Part shown: piece after piece, positions 1 to 22,130 of the stretch
Layout of the letters: each line of letters begins with the position of its first letter
Position numbering within the stretch: position 1 is the first letter of the stretch
Assembly: GCF_002775205.1 (NCBI RefSeq)
Contig: NC_036450.1
Span: 12,915,479 to 12,979,478 of the forward strand
DNA: 64,000 bases
Direction: 5' to 3'
DNA from: Xiphophorus maculatus
Lineage: Eukaryota > Chordata > Actinopteri > Cyprinodontiformes > Poeciliidae
The notes under the pieces: generated by a model
What the model was told of the DNA's origin: nothing
Databases searched by the model: none
What the model saw: only the letters and a program-made list of their open reading frames with translations
Position numbers and translations under genes: made by a program

Positions 1-59
1 TTATCTACTTGACCTAGATAAGTACGTAATTGCACAACTGAATGAAAGTTATTACCAAT

Positions 60-730
60 TTGCCCTCTGAAATTTCTTTCCCTACATCTTCTTCGGAATG
101 TAGTCCTGCTCAGACTGGATGGACGGTATTTTCAAATATTAATCTTCAAAGACTGTCAGCTGGCTTTAAGCCTGGACTTTGACTGGGCCATTCTTTTTCA
201 GAAATATGCTTTGATCTAAGCCATCTGGCCATATCTTTAGGGTTGTTGTCATGCTGGATGGTGAACGTTTTCTTTGTGAACAGCAATGGTAAGTCTTGCT
301 ACAGGTTATTAATTGGTTTTAGGTCTGGATTTTGAATTGACCATTCTAAACATGCAAATATGATTTGTTCTAAGTGAGTGCTTCCCAAAGTTGGGGTAAG
401 GAACCTACTTGGGGTCATAAAGAGTGGAGTTCTGAGATTTTAATTAATTAATTTACTCTGCAATAATAATTGTATGCTGAACCAATAGACAGTCACAAAT
501 GTCTGCCACTATTATTTCGATCTAAGCCATCCCATTGTGTGTTTAGCACTGCTGTTCTGTTGAAAGGTAAACCTTCGGCCACTCAATTCTTTTGCTGCCT
601 CTAGCAAGTTTTATTTTATTTTTTTTCTGGATTGTTGTGCCATCCATGTTGCCGTCATTTCTCACGAACTTTGTTGATCCTGTTAAAGCTTCCCCAAAGC
701 ATGATGCTATCACCATGTGAAAAGAAACAT
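60..730 (-). mobile_element. Decayed Tc1/mariner-like transposase fragments
   Basis: Read on the minus strand, this stretch holds broken pieces resembling the catalytic part of fish Tc1-like transposases. The plus strand shows the telltale complement of the segment around the second catalytic aspartate, such as 'ctttgatctaagccat', 'gttgtcatgctggatggtga' and 'agcatgatgctatcaccatg'. The 'tttgatctaagccat'-type segment recurs near 210 and 525, and a related 'aggtctggattttgaattga' piece lies near 330, so at least two copies are nested or duplicated. No open frame survives. Family assignment is from memory of the Tc1 sequence and not from a search. Confidence 0.6.
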
Positions 731-3700
731 CACGAGATTGGACCCTGCTTATAAGTAAGATTACTTGGAAAGTGACTAGATTTTAATTAGGTGTATCAGA
801 GTAAAAGGGGCAGGGGAGTGAATGTAAATGTACAGCACACTTTTCCAATTTCTCTTTAAGCATTTTCTTCTCGCTTCACAATTATACTACAGTTGCTTTG
901 TTATTGTCATGGAAAAAATGACTTTAACAAGAGAGGAAATAAGAACTTTATTAAAACCTTGCAAGGTGAGAACAGAAATATGGAGTCAAAGGAGCACAGA
1001 ATATGGTAAGAAACCTTTTAAGGGAACAGGCCACTCCCCTCCACTGCTGTTATACGGCACTGTAGAAGTCTATGAGAGAGCAGCTTGACCAATCTCATGA
1101 TGAGATCATGACACAATCTAAAGCAAAAGAGGGGTGAGGGGCACATTATAAAATTTTCCATTACAGTTATACAATTTATTCTCACATGCATTTGAATCTT
1201 GAATTTATAATGTGAAAAAAATGCTGAAAAGCTTAAGAGATGTGAAGGTTTTGTAAAGCATCCTTACAAAATTAGCTTCATCATTTCATGCAACAAACAA
1301 TCAGGTTAAATTAAAACACAACATGTGTTTTGCCAAAGAATCACTACTGCACTAAAAGACATGTGACCAGAAAAATAATAAATTTTGACCCTACAGTGTT
1401 GCTTGAGATCATGTGTTTGTTACTCAGGCTGTGGTGGATTTCAGCATCATAAGACTGTGAGGTTAGAGTTTCGAAAAAACAGTTTTGAGTTTGTGTCCTT
1501 GTTTTTATAAAGTCTGCTTTTCTCACTGAGTCAAGGTAAACAAGAAGGTTTCTCAAATCAGTTAATTGCTACGTTGAGAAAAGGTGGGAGCTGAAGAAGA
1601 CACAAATTATATCTTTACAGATTATGGACAAAGTTCTGGAAATTGCCATTATAAAACCGCAAAACTTACGTTGGAGAGTTTATGTGTTATCGGCATTCTT
1701 GTCATTCTGGTGCTTGGAAACAATTTCAACTATAACCCTTACTTTTGCATAGATAAAGCTGCCCTGATCCCCAAAGGTGTGATGTCAATAAACAATGAGG
1801 GAAAGCAGACAAATAGTTAAACCCAAACACAAAGGGCCCTTTGTTCCATTTACAATAACTCAGCCCTGTGTCTTTTGTTCTACCTATTGAGCAATGCTTT
1901 TATGTGACATAATGCATCTCTGTTGACCATATATAAACCAGCAGTGGCCAAAGAAAACAACTTTTGTTAGAGTGAATGTTCTTATCATTTCCAGCTGGAT
2001 GCACTTCAATGAGTGACAAGTCTTCTGTAATGTGTCCAACATCACCGGCTCAGACTGTTTTCCTGTTTTGTTTTGTCCTGACATTGTTTTTCCATTTTTA
2101 TGGAAACCAGACTGTGACGCGCTATTCTCCAGAGTTTTATGTGTAGAGGCACAAAATTAATGATTTCCTTCTTAAATCATTAAAACACCTTTCGATTATT
2201 TGGTATACGCCATACATGTGACTAAGACAGAACAACATCTGACGTGTTTACAGTATGACTCAGAGAACATTATGTGCCATTGCCAACATTACAATAATCA
2301 ACCCAACCTATCTTGTATCTTGTTTCTCAGGTGTTCTGTACTGGACCTTGATTTTCAAGTCTATGTGACTTTGCAGAAAGCCCAATCTGGATGTAAATGT
2401 GTTCAAACCTGCTCTTCAGTCATTGTCCCCCAGATAGACGTTCTACTTCCTGCAAGAAGATTCAAGGAAGACCTTTCAGTTCATGGCAAAACAGAAGAAA
2501 AAAAATACTTCGATTCTAAGAATTAAATTTCTAGGAAGGACATATCATTTGCTTAATGCAGTGTCAAAATTATTTACCATAACATTTTTTGTTGAACATA
2601 TTTCTCTATGAAATGTGTTAAAAACTAAGAAGAAAATACAATATCACCTAAAACATGCATTAGATTAAAAAAAGTAAATTATGCTTTTAGCATTTGAATA
2701 ACACAGACTACAGAAATTTCTAAACTTATTTCAGCTTTCATCATACACATGTGCTGAACAAATCAACCAAAAAACAAATAACAAAAATCAATTAAGAGAC
2801 TTTTTTTTAAACACAGAAGGTGCAGCAACCTGATTGCAGAAGTGTGCACAGCACTACTACATACTTAGTTGAAAACACATTTTGAGAATTTTAAAAATTT
2901 ACTTCTATAAATTAGTCTTCTTGGGTTTATGTCTTCATATCTTATAGGAAGCTGAAATAAAGTTCAACTGTTGTAACAAGACTTTCTAGTAGAATTTATT
3001 TATTTTACCAAAATAGTTCATGAAGAGGTGACAGATTATCAAAATTATCTCACTAAAGGTATCAGTCTGGAGGAGAGCACAAAAAACAGTAATATGAATA
3101 CAGTATGTACCATAGTACTGAGAAGGGAATGGTAAAAAATACTGGGTAAATAACAAAACTGAAACTTTGTTCCTAAATTGAAGGGATAAAAAAGATAAAA
3201 GTTGCTCAAGGAGGCCAAGAGACTGAAGAGACTGTCAGTAAAACTGTGGAAGCTGACAGAATTTCTAACATTTCTAACACTTGTTGAACTTTTCATGTTT
3301 GACAAGTGTCAATAATATAATATATTTCCATATGTTAAAACTTAGATGAAGGGAAATTTGAATGAATCCTTTGCTTTAAAAAAAAAAAACAACTAAACTT
3401 AACATTGTCCAAAGCAATGTGGTAGATATGGTCTACCAATGTGGTCTGGTCTTAAGGAACCAAAGTGAGATATTTGGGCCAGATTTCCAAAAGGTGTTTG
3501 GCGCAGAAACAGAAGTAAACATCACCGAAAGAAGACAAAACCCAAACAAAACATAGTGGCGGCCGCAACGTGCTCTGTGGCATACTGGTGGTCACTGTTT
3601 TTGTTAAGGTGCAAGAAATACTGAGGAACTTCAAATAGCAGGCAGTTTCCATCAAAACATCTTTTTTTTTTTATTATTCCTTCATTTTTAATGTGTAATA

Positions 3701-4540
3701 TTTTTTTCACATTTTCTTCTGTTGTGTATTAATGGGATTTTGCATAACTGACCAACAAAAATGGCAGATAACTATGACATGAAAGAAAAATAATACATGT
3801 TTTTTAAAAATCATGTTTATAATATTCTGTTTTCTTCAATTTACAACTGTCTCAGGGCTTATATGCTTAGTTGTTTTCCTCTTAGATTTAGCTCTTAAGG
3901 GATCTTTTGCTGCCATTAATTCTTTGCTTTCTCATTCACACTGAAAGTACTGTTGGACCAGTGTACTGTGTTTTTTTTTTTTGTTGGTAGTTTTTATCTG
4001 TCTTTTCAAACATCCAGTCAGTCGTAGCAGACGGCTGCTCACACAGAGCCAGATTCTGCTGGGGGAGTTTTTCTCTCTGCTCTCCCTACATTCAGGCTCA
4101 GATTGAGGTATTGCTGCAAAGTTAACTCAATTAAATCGACTGCTGTCGCTACATCCTTGTTCCAGAAAAGGAATAGCTGCAAAGTCAGTGTGTTCATGCA
4201 ACTGACTGAGTTTAATTAGACAGAAAACCTTTTTATTTTATTATTATTTAAAATAATAAACTGAACTCGACTACATTGTTTAATAATGGGGACAAAATTA
4301 TAATTAATGTAATTGACTTTGAATCTATAAATGCATTTAATTGGAAATCTAATTCAGTGTGTAAATTGTAACCACAATATTGAAAAGTGTAGCGTGTATC
4401 TGTATTTAACCCTTCTGAGCCAATTTAGGCTACTTTGTAGAACCATATCTCTCAATGCATTGAAAGTATTCTGCTGTATTTCCTAGTCTTTTACATTTAC
4501 AGACTGGCATTTTTGTCCATTCTTACTTTTAAAATACCTC
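731..4540. other. Intergenic AT-rich sequence, no gene seen
   Basis: The open frames here are short, lack splice context and do not look like protein. I see only poly-A/T runs and ordinary AT-rich sequence. Distal regulatory elements of slc20a1 could lie here but nothing identifies them. Confidence 0.5.
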
Positions 4541-4544
4541 TGTG

Positions 4545-4730
4545 AACATCAATTTTCCAGTCTTCTTGATTTTCAATTTGATGTAGGTCTAGGCTTTCAC
4601 TGCACCATTATAGCACAAGAATATGCTTTGATCTAAACCATTGGATTATATTTTTGACTAAATGTTAGGGGTTATTGTCCTGCTGAAAGGTAAACCTCCA
4701 CCACAGTCTCAAGTCTTTTAATGCTTGTGA
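4545..4730 (-). mobile_element. Tc1/mariner-like transposase fragment
   Basis: A second copy of the motif seen at the window start: 'atgctttgatctaaaccatt' followed by 'gttattgtcctgctgaaagg'. Its complement resembles the Tc1 transposase stretch around a catalytic aspartate. It is truncated at both ends and non-coding. Confidence 0.55.
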
Positions 4731-5174
4731 CTTCTCTTTAAAACTATTTTTATTTAACAAATTATTAAAACATGTTATGCAGACATACTACCATATTTAT
4801 TTCTGTTGTAGCTACTATTGTTCAAGTACATATCAGATATTTTCTTACGCAACATCAGAATTTGAGATTCCCAAGTGGAAAAGGCTTAGACAAACGCGTC
4901 ACTTTTTGCAACGCGTGTAAAGTAAAGCAAAGCATTTCTGATTGACTACAACTGGGCAAACTCATATTAATTACTGCTCCACTCCGTGTAAGAACAATGT
5001 AAAGTCTGACAGAATGCTATTTAGTTTAAATGATTTTCATTTATTTGTTTAACTTTTTCTAAATAATAAAAAAAAAAAGTAAAAAAAACCCTTTCCCAAG
5101 AAATCCGACCCATCCCTGTTTGTGTTGCATCAGAAGAATGGACTCCTTTACCCGGGAAGGGGAGGGCTACATGC

Positions 5175-5245
5175 GCCGATCACGTGAAGGAGGAGCTGGA
5201 AGGGGCGGGGCTTCCTGCAGGGTGTATCCAATAAAAAAAGGAACC
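5175..5245 (+). promoter_or_regulatory. slc20a1: slc20a1 core promoter elements
   Basis: A palindromic E-box CACGTG lies at 5181-5186. A GC box (ggggcggggc) follows at 5202-5211, and a CCAAT box at 5228-5232 runs into an A-rich TATA-like stretch (5231-5240). All sit just upstream of the CpG-rich first exon. This order fits a housekeeping RNA polymerase II promoter for slc20a1. The E-box suggests USF/MYC-family binding, which is inference. Confidence 0.6.
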
Positions 5246-5264
5246 CCGTTGTCTCGCAGAACCG

Positions 5265-5565
5265 GCACGAGCAAGTTTCATACATGCGGTAGAGAAAAGC
5301 CTCCATTCAAACGGCGATCTTTCTAGAACTTTAAAAGCGTACTTATTTCCGATATAGGCGTTGTCGTAGATATATATTTTTTTTGACGCAATCATTTCTT
5401 TGTTTTAGTGAGGACAGCTGTTGAAGGGATATTTTTTAATCTGTTTAATTTTTCCTTATCCCGCGCGCGCTATCGCAGAGAACCGTTTGTGAACGCGCGC
5501 GCGCGCTAATTAGCTTACCGGCTAAAAGGAAGTATTTTCTTCTGGACCGACTGTCGTAACTTGTG
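5265..5565 (+). other. slc20a1: slc20a1 untranslated exon 1
   Basis: CpG-rich sequence with alternating CG tracts (5462-5470, 5494-5506) ends in a strong splice donor, ttgtg|gtaagt, at 5565/5566. The likely acceptor is at 6937, nine bases before the ATG. The start at about 5265 is estimated from the upstream promoter elements; the donor is directly visible. Confidence 0.55.
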
Positions 5566-6294
5566 GTAAGTTTACAACTTTAATATCTTCGTCACCACTT
5601 TGAGCCCTCTTTTTCTGGTTTAGAGGCATGATACTGTATTTTAAGGCTGTATAACAACTGCCGATGTTAGCCTATAGCTAATGGCAGCTCGAACAATGTT
5701 GTCATCACAAACATCAAGTGAGCTGTGAATAGTAAACTGATTCACTTATTGCGAACTAAATATTTCCTAAGCTTTAACTAAATTACAGTTGTTGCCAAAA
5801 AATAGGATATGGGGCGTGTACCTTTTTACATAAATTGTCATATAAGCGAACATTTTTTTGTTTAGAAAAAGGTTACCGTCCTTGACATCAATACTGTTGA
5901 TATACATTAAAACGTTCTATTTATTGGATGAAGACTAAACTGGGTCAAGACGCAAAAGATCCATTTAAACGATGAGGTACTGCATCTGCAACTGGAGGAG
6001 TCTGTACCGGCTCACATCCGGTTGCATCCCCCCTCGTACGAAAAAATAGAAAAAAACTCGGCAAACATAAGTTATATAAAACATCTTTTGCCCACAGCAG
6101 CGAGTATGGCGGTCACAAAGACGAATTAAAGACTACACTGTATCTCACTGCTTCTCTGTTGTCTAGACAGTCTGAGCCGCACTACAGAAGGAGCTCGTGT
6201 TCATTGCTTAGCGTGAATGAGTGACGACACGTGCACACGTAGTAAAATCGTGCCTCCACTTAAGATAAATACGCCTTTTAACTCCACACTTCTT

Positions 6295-6522
6295 TTAATA
6301 AATGCGATTCCTCTGACCAGTCAGCTGTAAACAAAATGTTTGATGCATCGACCGAGATATACCTAAGGTCGTTATTGATCGGAGACTCTTCGTGCGCCAT
6401 TTCCTCAATATGGCTTCCCTTTTAGCTTTCTGGAAAGCACGCAGCTGACGATCTTCCGGTATAGGCAGTGGCTTCTGAATTTTTATGCCGTCATATGCCA
6501 CGTAAAAAGAGGCTTTTGTCAA
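6295..6522 (-). other. 75-codon minus-strand ORF of unknown status
   Basis: Inside slc20a1 intron 1, the minus strand has a 75-codon open frame starting MTKASFYVAYDGIKIQ. Its first two thirds look protein-like, with alternating charged and hydrophobic residues (QLRAFQKAKREAILRK). I do not recognise it. It has no clear promoter or splice context and could be a retrocopy fragment or chance. Confidence 0.15.
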
Positions 6523-6946
6523 TTTAATTATTGTTTTGGTGACTGTCCATAGAGATTAAAGGGTTTTTTTTCTTTCTGTTTTCTCTTTTCAGAATGTTCC
6601 CCTGCCTACCTGCAGTCACAGTTGCACAATGGCTGGTTGCACCCTCTGCTTGATAACCAAGCACCACAACAGCAGCAAAAAATCTAGTATAATTGCTGGA
6701 TAGCAATAAATCTTTTGTTATACCTCTAGTTTACTTTAATTAATTTCTGGTCAGTCCCAGATTTTTACAAGTTTGCACTGCTGAATCTCAGTAACTCGGC
6801 TTATAGAAAAGCTATTTATTTATTATTATTTACATAATACCTCTTGAATTTATTGGCTGCTGTTTAAAAGTAGCCTTATTGAAATAGTTTGTTTTTACAT
6901 TACTTTCCCTTAAAATTGTGAAGTAATTCAAATCTAGTCTACAATC

Positions 6947-16250
<9,304 letters not shown>

Positions 16251-16510
16251 ATATCGCTTACCTCAGGCTGACGACAACGAAAGGAAAAACGTTTGAAAGG
16301 ACTTGTGATATGTGCCTGTGGTTCATATTCAACTTAGCTTTTGCTATTTGTTCCTTTCAGATCTCTGTTGGGAGAAATCTGTTTCATATCTCATCATTTC
16401 TGTAAATTCTTGATTCTTTTTAATTCTTTTCTTTTTTTTTACTTTTCCAGTGATGTAAATACAACCATTTTGTGTTTTTTGTTTTGTTTTGACAGTATTG
16501 GAAATGCAGT

Positions 16511-16516
16511 AATAAA
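16511..16516 (+). terminator. slc20a1: slc20a1 candidate polyadenylation signal
   Basis: AATAAA lies 261 bases after the stop codon. Further candidates exist up to about 17.35 kb (caataaaaatgg), so the 3' UTR may be longer. Confidence 0.4.
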
Positions 16517-16699
16517 CGTATCACACCTGTAATTTAAAGTATAACACATGCTGAAAGTAATGTAGATGCAAGAGCTGTACTTTAGGATTAAAAACCAGAT
16601 TCATTGCTGTATGTCTTTACTCCAGAGTATTTAATAATTTTCATATTTTGCATCCGACTTTGTTATATGCCCTGAATCCGTACGTTGCATTTGTTCTCA

Positions 16700-18150
16700 T
16701 AAAAGAATCAAAAACAAGTTCAGCTGAAGTTGGTTAAAATGGTTTATTCTCCAGACTCTATTACAGTGTAAGATATAATTGTATACACTGGATGACCACA
16801 TGCAGATTAATATGGAAAATACTGTATGCATTAAAGGGTCATTTCTTGAACAAAAGAAAACAAAGCCACGTGCACAAAGCCTGAAATTGTTCACCTCAGT
16901 TTTAGGATGTAACAAAATGTCCACCAGCGCGTATAATGTATTCCCAAACGAGTCCTTAAGTCTCCTGTTGAAACTTGATTGCATCATCCTTGATGGTTAA
17001 TGCTTTAGGCCTGCTTTAGCCCTGTATTTTTTAGATCACCTTGTAATTGCTACTTTCAGTATGTTTTTGATACCGTTTGCACCTTGTGAGACGGTTAGGA
17101 TACTTTAGCTATACACAAGTTTTAAAACTGGAAGTGAACTGATTCGATTGGCACAGAGTTGGCCTGTTTTTCTTCAGAATGGGGGCAAATATACAGTGTG
17201 TTGCATGTGGTCACTTGACTGCAATACTAAATGCATTTCAAACCTATAGATGCTGTAGTTGCCTTACTTTTTTTTTTTTAGGTACCAAAGATTTTTTATT
17301 TTAAAATGCACATCAATCTTTTGCTCCACAATTGTGGATGGAAAAATCAATAAAAATGGTAAAAATACTCTGTCTGAAACTCTTCATTTCAAAAATTCTT
17401 GTACATCAAAGCTTCCCTGTTTTGGCCTGTGACTGTGAAGGAAAACAAAAGGATAGGTGGGATTGTTTTCCCTCTTATTGTTGGAAAGCTGGGTGCAGCT
17501 CCGGGGTGGCGATGAGTAAGTGCTGGGGCCCGCGTGTTGCAGGGATCTCAGTCATACATCTGTGAGGCAGGAACAGACAGAATTCCTTTACGCCAGCTTT
17601 TAAAAACACCACAATGCAGTAGTTTTCCATGGCTTCGGGTTAATGAATCACACCCCCACTGGGTTTTTACGTCTCGCAACTCCAGAGGGAGGAAGATGAG
17701 TTATGACTGCAGCAATGTTTCTCTCTGAAAGTGGCAGCTTTTGGTCTGCAATACTCCCTACCAGTTTGGGTTTTCCTGCGAAATGAGTTTCTAACCACGG
17801 CTAATAATCCCCTCATTGTTCCAAAAGCAAACCTAAACCAAAATCTGTTTATTTCCCCGACATTTTTCAGAAGATCCTTGTTCCTAAAATAACCAGAGGC
17901 AGATGAAACTGTATAAATCAAGCACAGTAAGTACCTGGGGACAGATGCCTCTGAGTGTCCTGGATTCATGTCCCAGATTTACTCACACACTAAGAGAACT
18001 GTGTCAAAATAAACATTTTATTTTTTTGAGGTCAAAGGAGCTCGTATCCGTGGTGACATAATTACACCTTTAAAGTAAACAACAGCTTTTTTGGGGTGAG
18101 GGGTTGCAGCCTAAAGTGGTCAAACCTTCTTTTTGTTTTTATAGCAGACT
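16700..18150. other. Tail-to-tail spacer between slc20a1 and the acidic-protein gene
   Basis: Probably the alternative 3' UTR of slc20a1 from the left and the 3' UTR of the minus-strand gene from the right. On the minus strand AATAAA signals lie near 18,018 and 18,150. No extra coding exon is recognisable. Confidence 0.4.
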
Positions 18151-18416
18151 TTATTCCACAATAAAAGTTTGTGTCACTATTTTAAAAAGTCAAGCCCAAA
18201 CTGGTTGTGACCGGCTCTGTTTTTCTCTGTCTGGTGTATTGCATAACCCACAATTTAAACTCTCACTCCAAACATTTCACCACATCTCGCCTCTGCAGGT
18301 AGTTTTGAGTCGGCCTCAAAGAATGTTAAACACTATTTCTGATCTGAGCTTTTACTGCCTGAATCTGAGCAGTTATAAATACCTATGCTGTATCTGTGCG
18401 ATATTACATTCAATTG

Positions 18417-20745
18417 TTACTTAAGTTTTTCACCTCGTTCTTGGATGTTCTCTTCAGCTGCAAGAGGAAAAAGAAAAGACAGTTTTTAAAGCAGGTAGTC
18501 GATCTCATAAAGGATTGTCTCAGTGTTTTCACGTACCTCACAGTTGAGTGTTGATGTTTCTGGGTATTCTAGAAAAATATTTTTATATGTAAGACATATT
18601 ATTCTTACAATGAATTAATTAATTTTAAAAAGAAAAATAACACAGTATGCCTTCCTGATAATAAAAAAATCATAAACACAAGCATTATCAGAAGAGCAGA
18701 AATTAACCCTTGAATTGATTTGTTGTTGTTTTTTCCACACTCACCTTTTGTTTCCTCAGAGGACTCTGACTCTGACTCTGGGTTGAATAAGGGACATAAA
18801 TGCAGCTATTTAGACTTAACGCACCTTTTCACCATCACTTTTTAAAGTTGTGTTTTACTGCCACCTAGAGGCTAAACTGCAAACCTGCGTATCTTTCCTC
18901 TGCGGCACCATTGGAATCTGCTGCTCCCTCTGCAGGAAAGCAGTGGTATAGTTAGACAACATCAAACACGGCTAAGCCTCCTTGATCCCTTAACAGTTTT
19001 TGCTTGTTTTTTGTTTATGTTATAAATTTCACTTTTGTATAACTTTGGCTGTTAACTGCAAATCGCACTTTTTTTTTTTCTTTTTCGATATCTCCTTACC
19101 CAAATCTCTAAATATGCAAACCGACCTTCAAGTGATCATTTTTGTGTCTTTCAAAACTGAGCAGAATCTATTGCTGCTGATCATTTTTGACGCTCTGGGG
19201 TTTGTAAAAATCTAATGTGGAAATATAAGAAGGTGGGAGAAAAACTAAGTAGGTTAAAATGGATACAATTAAAAATGTTAAGTATTGTCAGGACAAAAGT
19301 TAATACTATAAAAAGTATTAAATATAGTATAAAAAATAAGAAAAACATGTATTTCCATGCTAATTTTTAAAACATTGACTGTGACATGTTATCCACAAAC
19401 CTTTGCTTTCATCTTCAGCTTCATCATGTTCCTCTACTGTTGAAACATTTATAAAGGAAACTTTAACTTTATGTGTGTGAACATGAATTATTGTGTAAAG
19501 GACTAGAACTCACCGGATCCATCTTTAACAGCCTCTGTGAAGTTAAAAGGCTGCTTTTACCAAATAATCAGCTGGAATTATTTGCGGGAAAACATGATTT
19601 CTTGTTTTATTCTTACCAAGATAGCGGCTATCTTCACTCTGCTCCTCTGTGACTTGAAAAAACAAAACAAAAGCACAGTTACATTTTCGCATATCTGCTT
19701 CTTTTTCAACCATTTTGTTGTCAGATTTAAACGTACTGTTCATTTGCGCTGCTTCAGCTTTTAGAGCCGCATCAAACTCCATCTGGTCTGAGAGAACGAA
19801 GCCATGTAAGTAAGAAAAGACAGTAAATGTCAACATTCTGACAAAGAGACACTAAAAATACCAAGATAAGATTCAAATTTAGGACTTAATTTTGAGGCAA
19901 AATCCAGATTTTTTATATCTATCAAAATTATTATTCTGTAGAAAAAAAAGCAGTTGGTATATTACCTATTTTCTGCAGCTGAGTCAGCCCATCTGCACAG
20001 AAATAATATGGTTAAGGCATTTCTGTCAGATTGTGACATTGTCCATCACTCCTGTTTTTATGAATACATTTCTACTCACCATACTGAGTAACTTCTTCCT
20101 CTTTCTCTGCCGACTCCAGAGATGCTGAGAGGGCTAGAAGCAGTGATAAATATGTAAAATGATGAAAAATCATTTTACCAAAAACCAAAAATGTAATTTC
20201 TGAGACACAGTTCATGCATCAAATCGAAGAACTGCTACAAGTTTCAGTTTAGAAAGGAAAGACCCAACAGCATGATGTTTGATGCACTTTTTAAAAGACT
20301 AAAGATTTATGCTTTTGGACTTAAGTCTGAATAAGTATTTAATTTCTTTACTGTCCACTGGATGCAAATCACCTTCATTAAAGAAGCTGCAGAATATGTG
20401 ATACAAATATTCTTTTGTATCACATAAAGAGTATTTACAACAGTTTAAGGCAGAATTGAGAAGCTCAGACATAATGTAAAATTGGAAATCGGTATCAGCA
20501 AAGAAAAGCCTGATTGTGCGTCTATAGATATAAGCTAACTTCAAACAAGTTTAATCGTTTACCACCTTTGATTTTACTTAGGTTCCTGTACAAAAGGTAA
20601 AACAACAACAACAAAATAAGACCAGACATCTAACGTTGACTGATTTTGGAGGTTTTTTTTGTTTTGTTTTTATATCTCTATTTTTCTCACCAGAGTGAAA
20701 CGCTGCCACAGCAAGGACGACAGAAAGCGGCACCAGAAATCTCAT
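18417..20745 (-). CDS. Small secreted acidic protein with Ser-x-Glu motifs, ten micro-exons
   Basis: I do not recognise this gene; it was assembled from splice sites. Exons (minus strand): 20745-20691, 20133-20080, 19992-19966, 19787-19737, 19646-19617, 19534-19514, 19436-19401, 18777-18745, 18568-18542, 18457-18417. Every intron is phase 1 and every internal exon is a multiple of three (21-54 bases), so the frame holds through ten exons to a TAA. The product is about 124 residues. It starts with an 18-residue signal peptide (MRFLVPLSVVLAVAAFHS), followed by a strongly acidic, low-complexity chain with ESESESSEETK and VEEHDEAEDESK. Such Ser-x-Glu runs are sites for the secretory kinase FAM20C in known phosphoproteins. 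Phase-1 introns argue against the classical SCPP family, whose introns are phase 0. The exon-9 donor is uncertain: GTGAGG keeps phase 1, while GTACGT five bases further would change the C terminus. Confidence 0.7.
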
Positions 20746-20805
20746 GTTGGCTGCTGGTCCAGTTTGTGCAGGATTCAGGATGTCTGAACTGCCTTGTTTG
20801 GGGCC

Positions 20806-20816
20806 CTTATATAAAT
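20806..20816 (-). promoter_or_regulatory. TATA box of the acidic-protein gene
   Basis: On the minus strand, ATTTATATAAG lies about 65 bases upstream of the ATG at 20,745. That places the transcription start near 20,780. A canonical TATA box fits a tissue-restricted secreted product better than a housekeeping gene. Confidence 0.6.
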
Positions 20817-20879
20817 CTTCGGTCACATCACATGTTTTGCATTCACAGGCGGCTCTGGTACCATTGTCCCTCCCCACCT

Positions 20880-22130
20880 GAGAGGACGGCTTGGTGGTGC
20901 ATCACCAAACAGACGTATCCTTATTCCCTTTGTCAAAGCGAGCCATTGTTGGCTCCCAGGGTCACATGGGGCTTTATTTGGGAAGTGAGATGAACAGGGA
21001 AACAAAGGAACTCCATGTTATAAAGGCTGAAAACAATGCTTGTTGCCTTTGTCAAATGGAAACGGTGACTTCACAGAACACGCTTGGCTCATGAAGGATG
21101 GGTCACAATGTTTGTCGATGCAACAATTCCCCAATTTATCCAACAGAGTATCAGAGATGGAGATATTATTATCGGTATAAAAGGTGCATGGTTTATTTTC
21201 AACATCAAAATTATAATAAAATTGATAAACCCATAATAGTTATGGATTTAAGACTCTAATCTGCATCATAATACCTGTCAAAGAGCTTAAGCAAAGAAAT
21301 GGACCTCCATATTGTTTTGCTTCTTTTCATTATGAGCCATCGGTTCTATCAATAATTTACGATTTTGTTTAAAAATTGGATTTTTTTTCCATATTTGTTT
21401 CAGTCCAACTTTAATAGTCTCTAGTTCTGGTAAAACAGAAATATCCTTTCTAGTTTTTTTTTTCTATAAAAAGTGGGTTGATGTTAAAGAGTTCCTTTAT
21501 GAAAGAGAAATTTACATCCTAAAGCCAGTTTTTAGGAATCGTTTCATCCACAGCAGTTTTGCTGTTGAGTGTTTATTTTGTCCATTTTCCAGACCTCTTT
21601 TAGTTTTTTTAAAAAAATATCTAATTTTGAAATTAGTTCATTTACATTTATCTCCATTGAATTCACAACAAATATAAAAGGAACTGTCTGAGAGAAACGG
21701 GTTCAAATGTTAAATCTGAATGAATTTCATTTGGTCTAGATTCAGCTCAAATTGACTTAACTTATTACAATACCTCAAATTTAGAGTTTGCATGAAAATA
21801 AATTTAAATTGTAATAGCAAAAGCCCACATGATGGATTCGCAGGAAAACCTTCTCTTAGAGAGATTAGTGGCAGAGTTAGCTCTGTCAGTTTAAGAAACA
21901 GTGGAGATGAACATCAAATCACAAAGACTTTGGTCTGAAAAATATGTTCCCAGGATAAAATCCCAACCTTGATTTTTACCCCAAGGGTTAATTTTTTTGT
22001 TCATCTGGTATTGTATTGTTTCTATTACTTTACTATTCATGAATGTGCATGGAAACCATTTCAAATTTCCTTAGCTCAGAGGTTAAAGTTTGGCCAGAAG
22101 GTTTGCAGAAAAACAAGAATCAGAACACAA
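20880..22130. other. Intergenic region, nothing identified
   Basis: AT-rich DNA between the promoter of the acidic-protein gene and the 3' end of pcyox1. No conserved coding pattern or transposon was recognised. A minus-strand AATAAA at about 22,149-22,154 is a candidate pcyox1 poly-A signal, which makes 22,130-23,093 probable 3' UTR. Confidence 0.4.

Noticed and set aside
18417-20745. Calling the acidic gene a classical SCPP (enamel/bone) family member
   Set aside because: All junctions are phase 1, whereas SCPP genes use phase-0 introns; only the acidic Ser-x-Glu content agrees.
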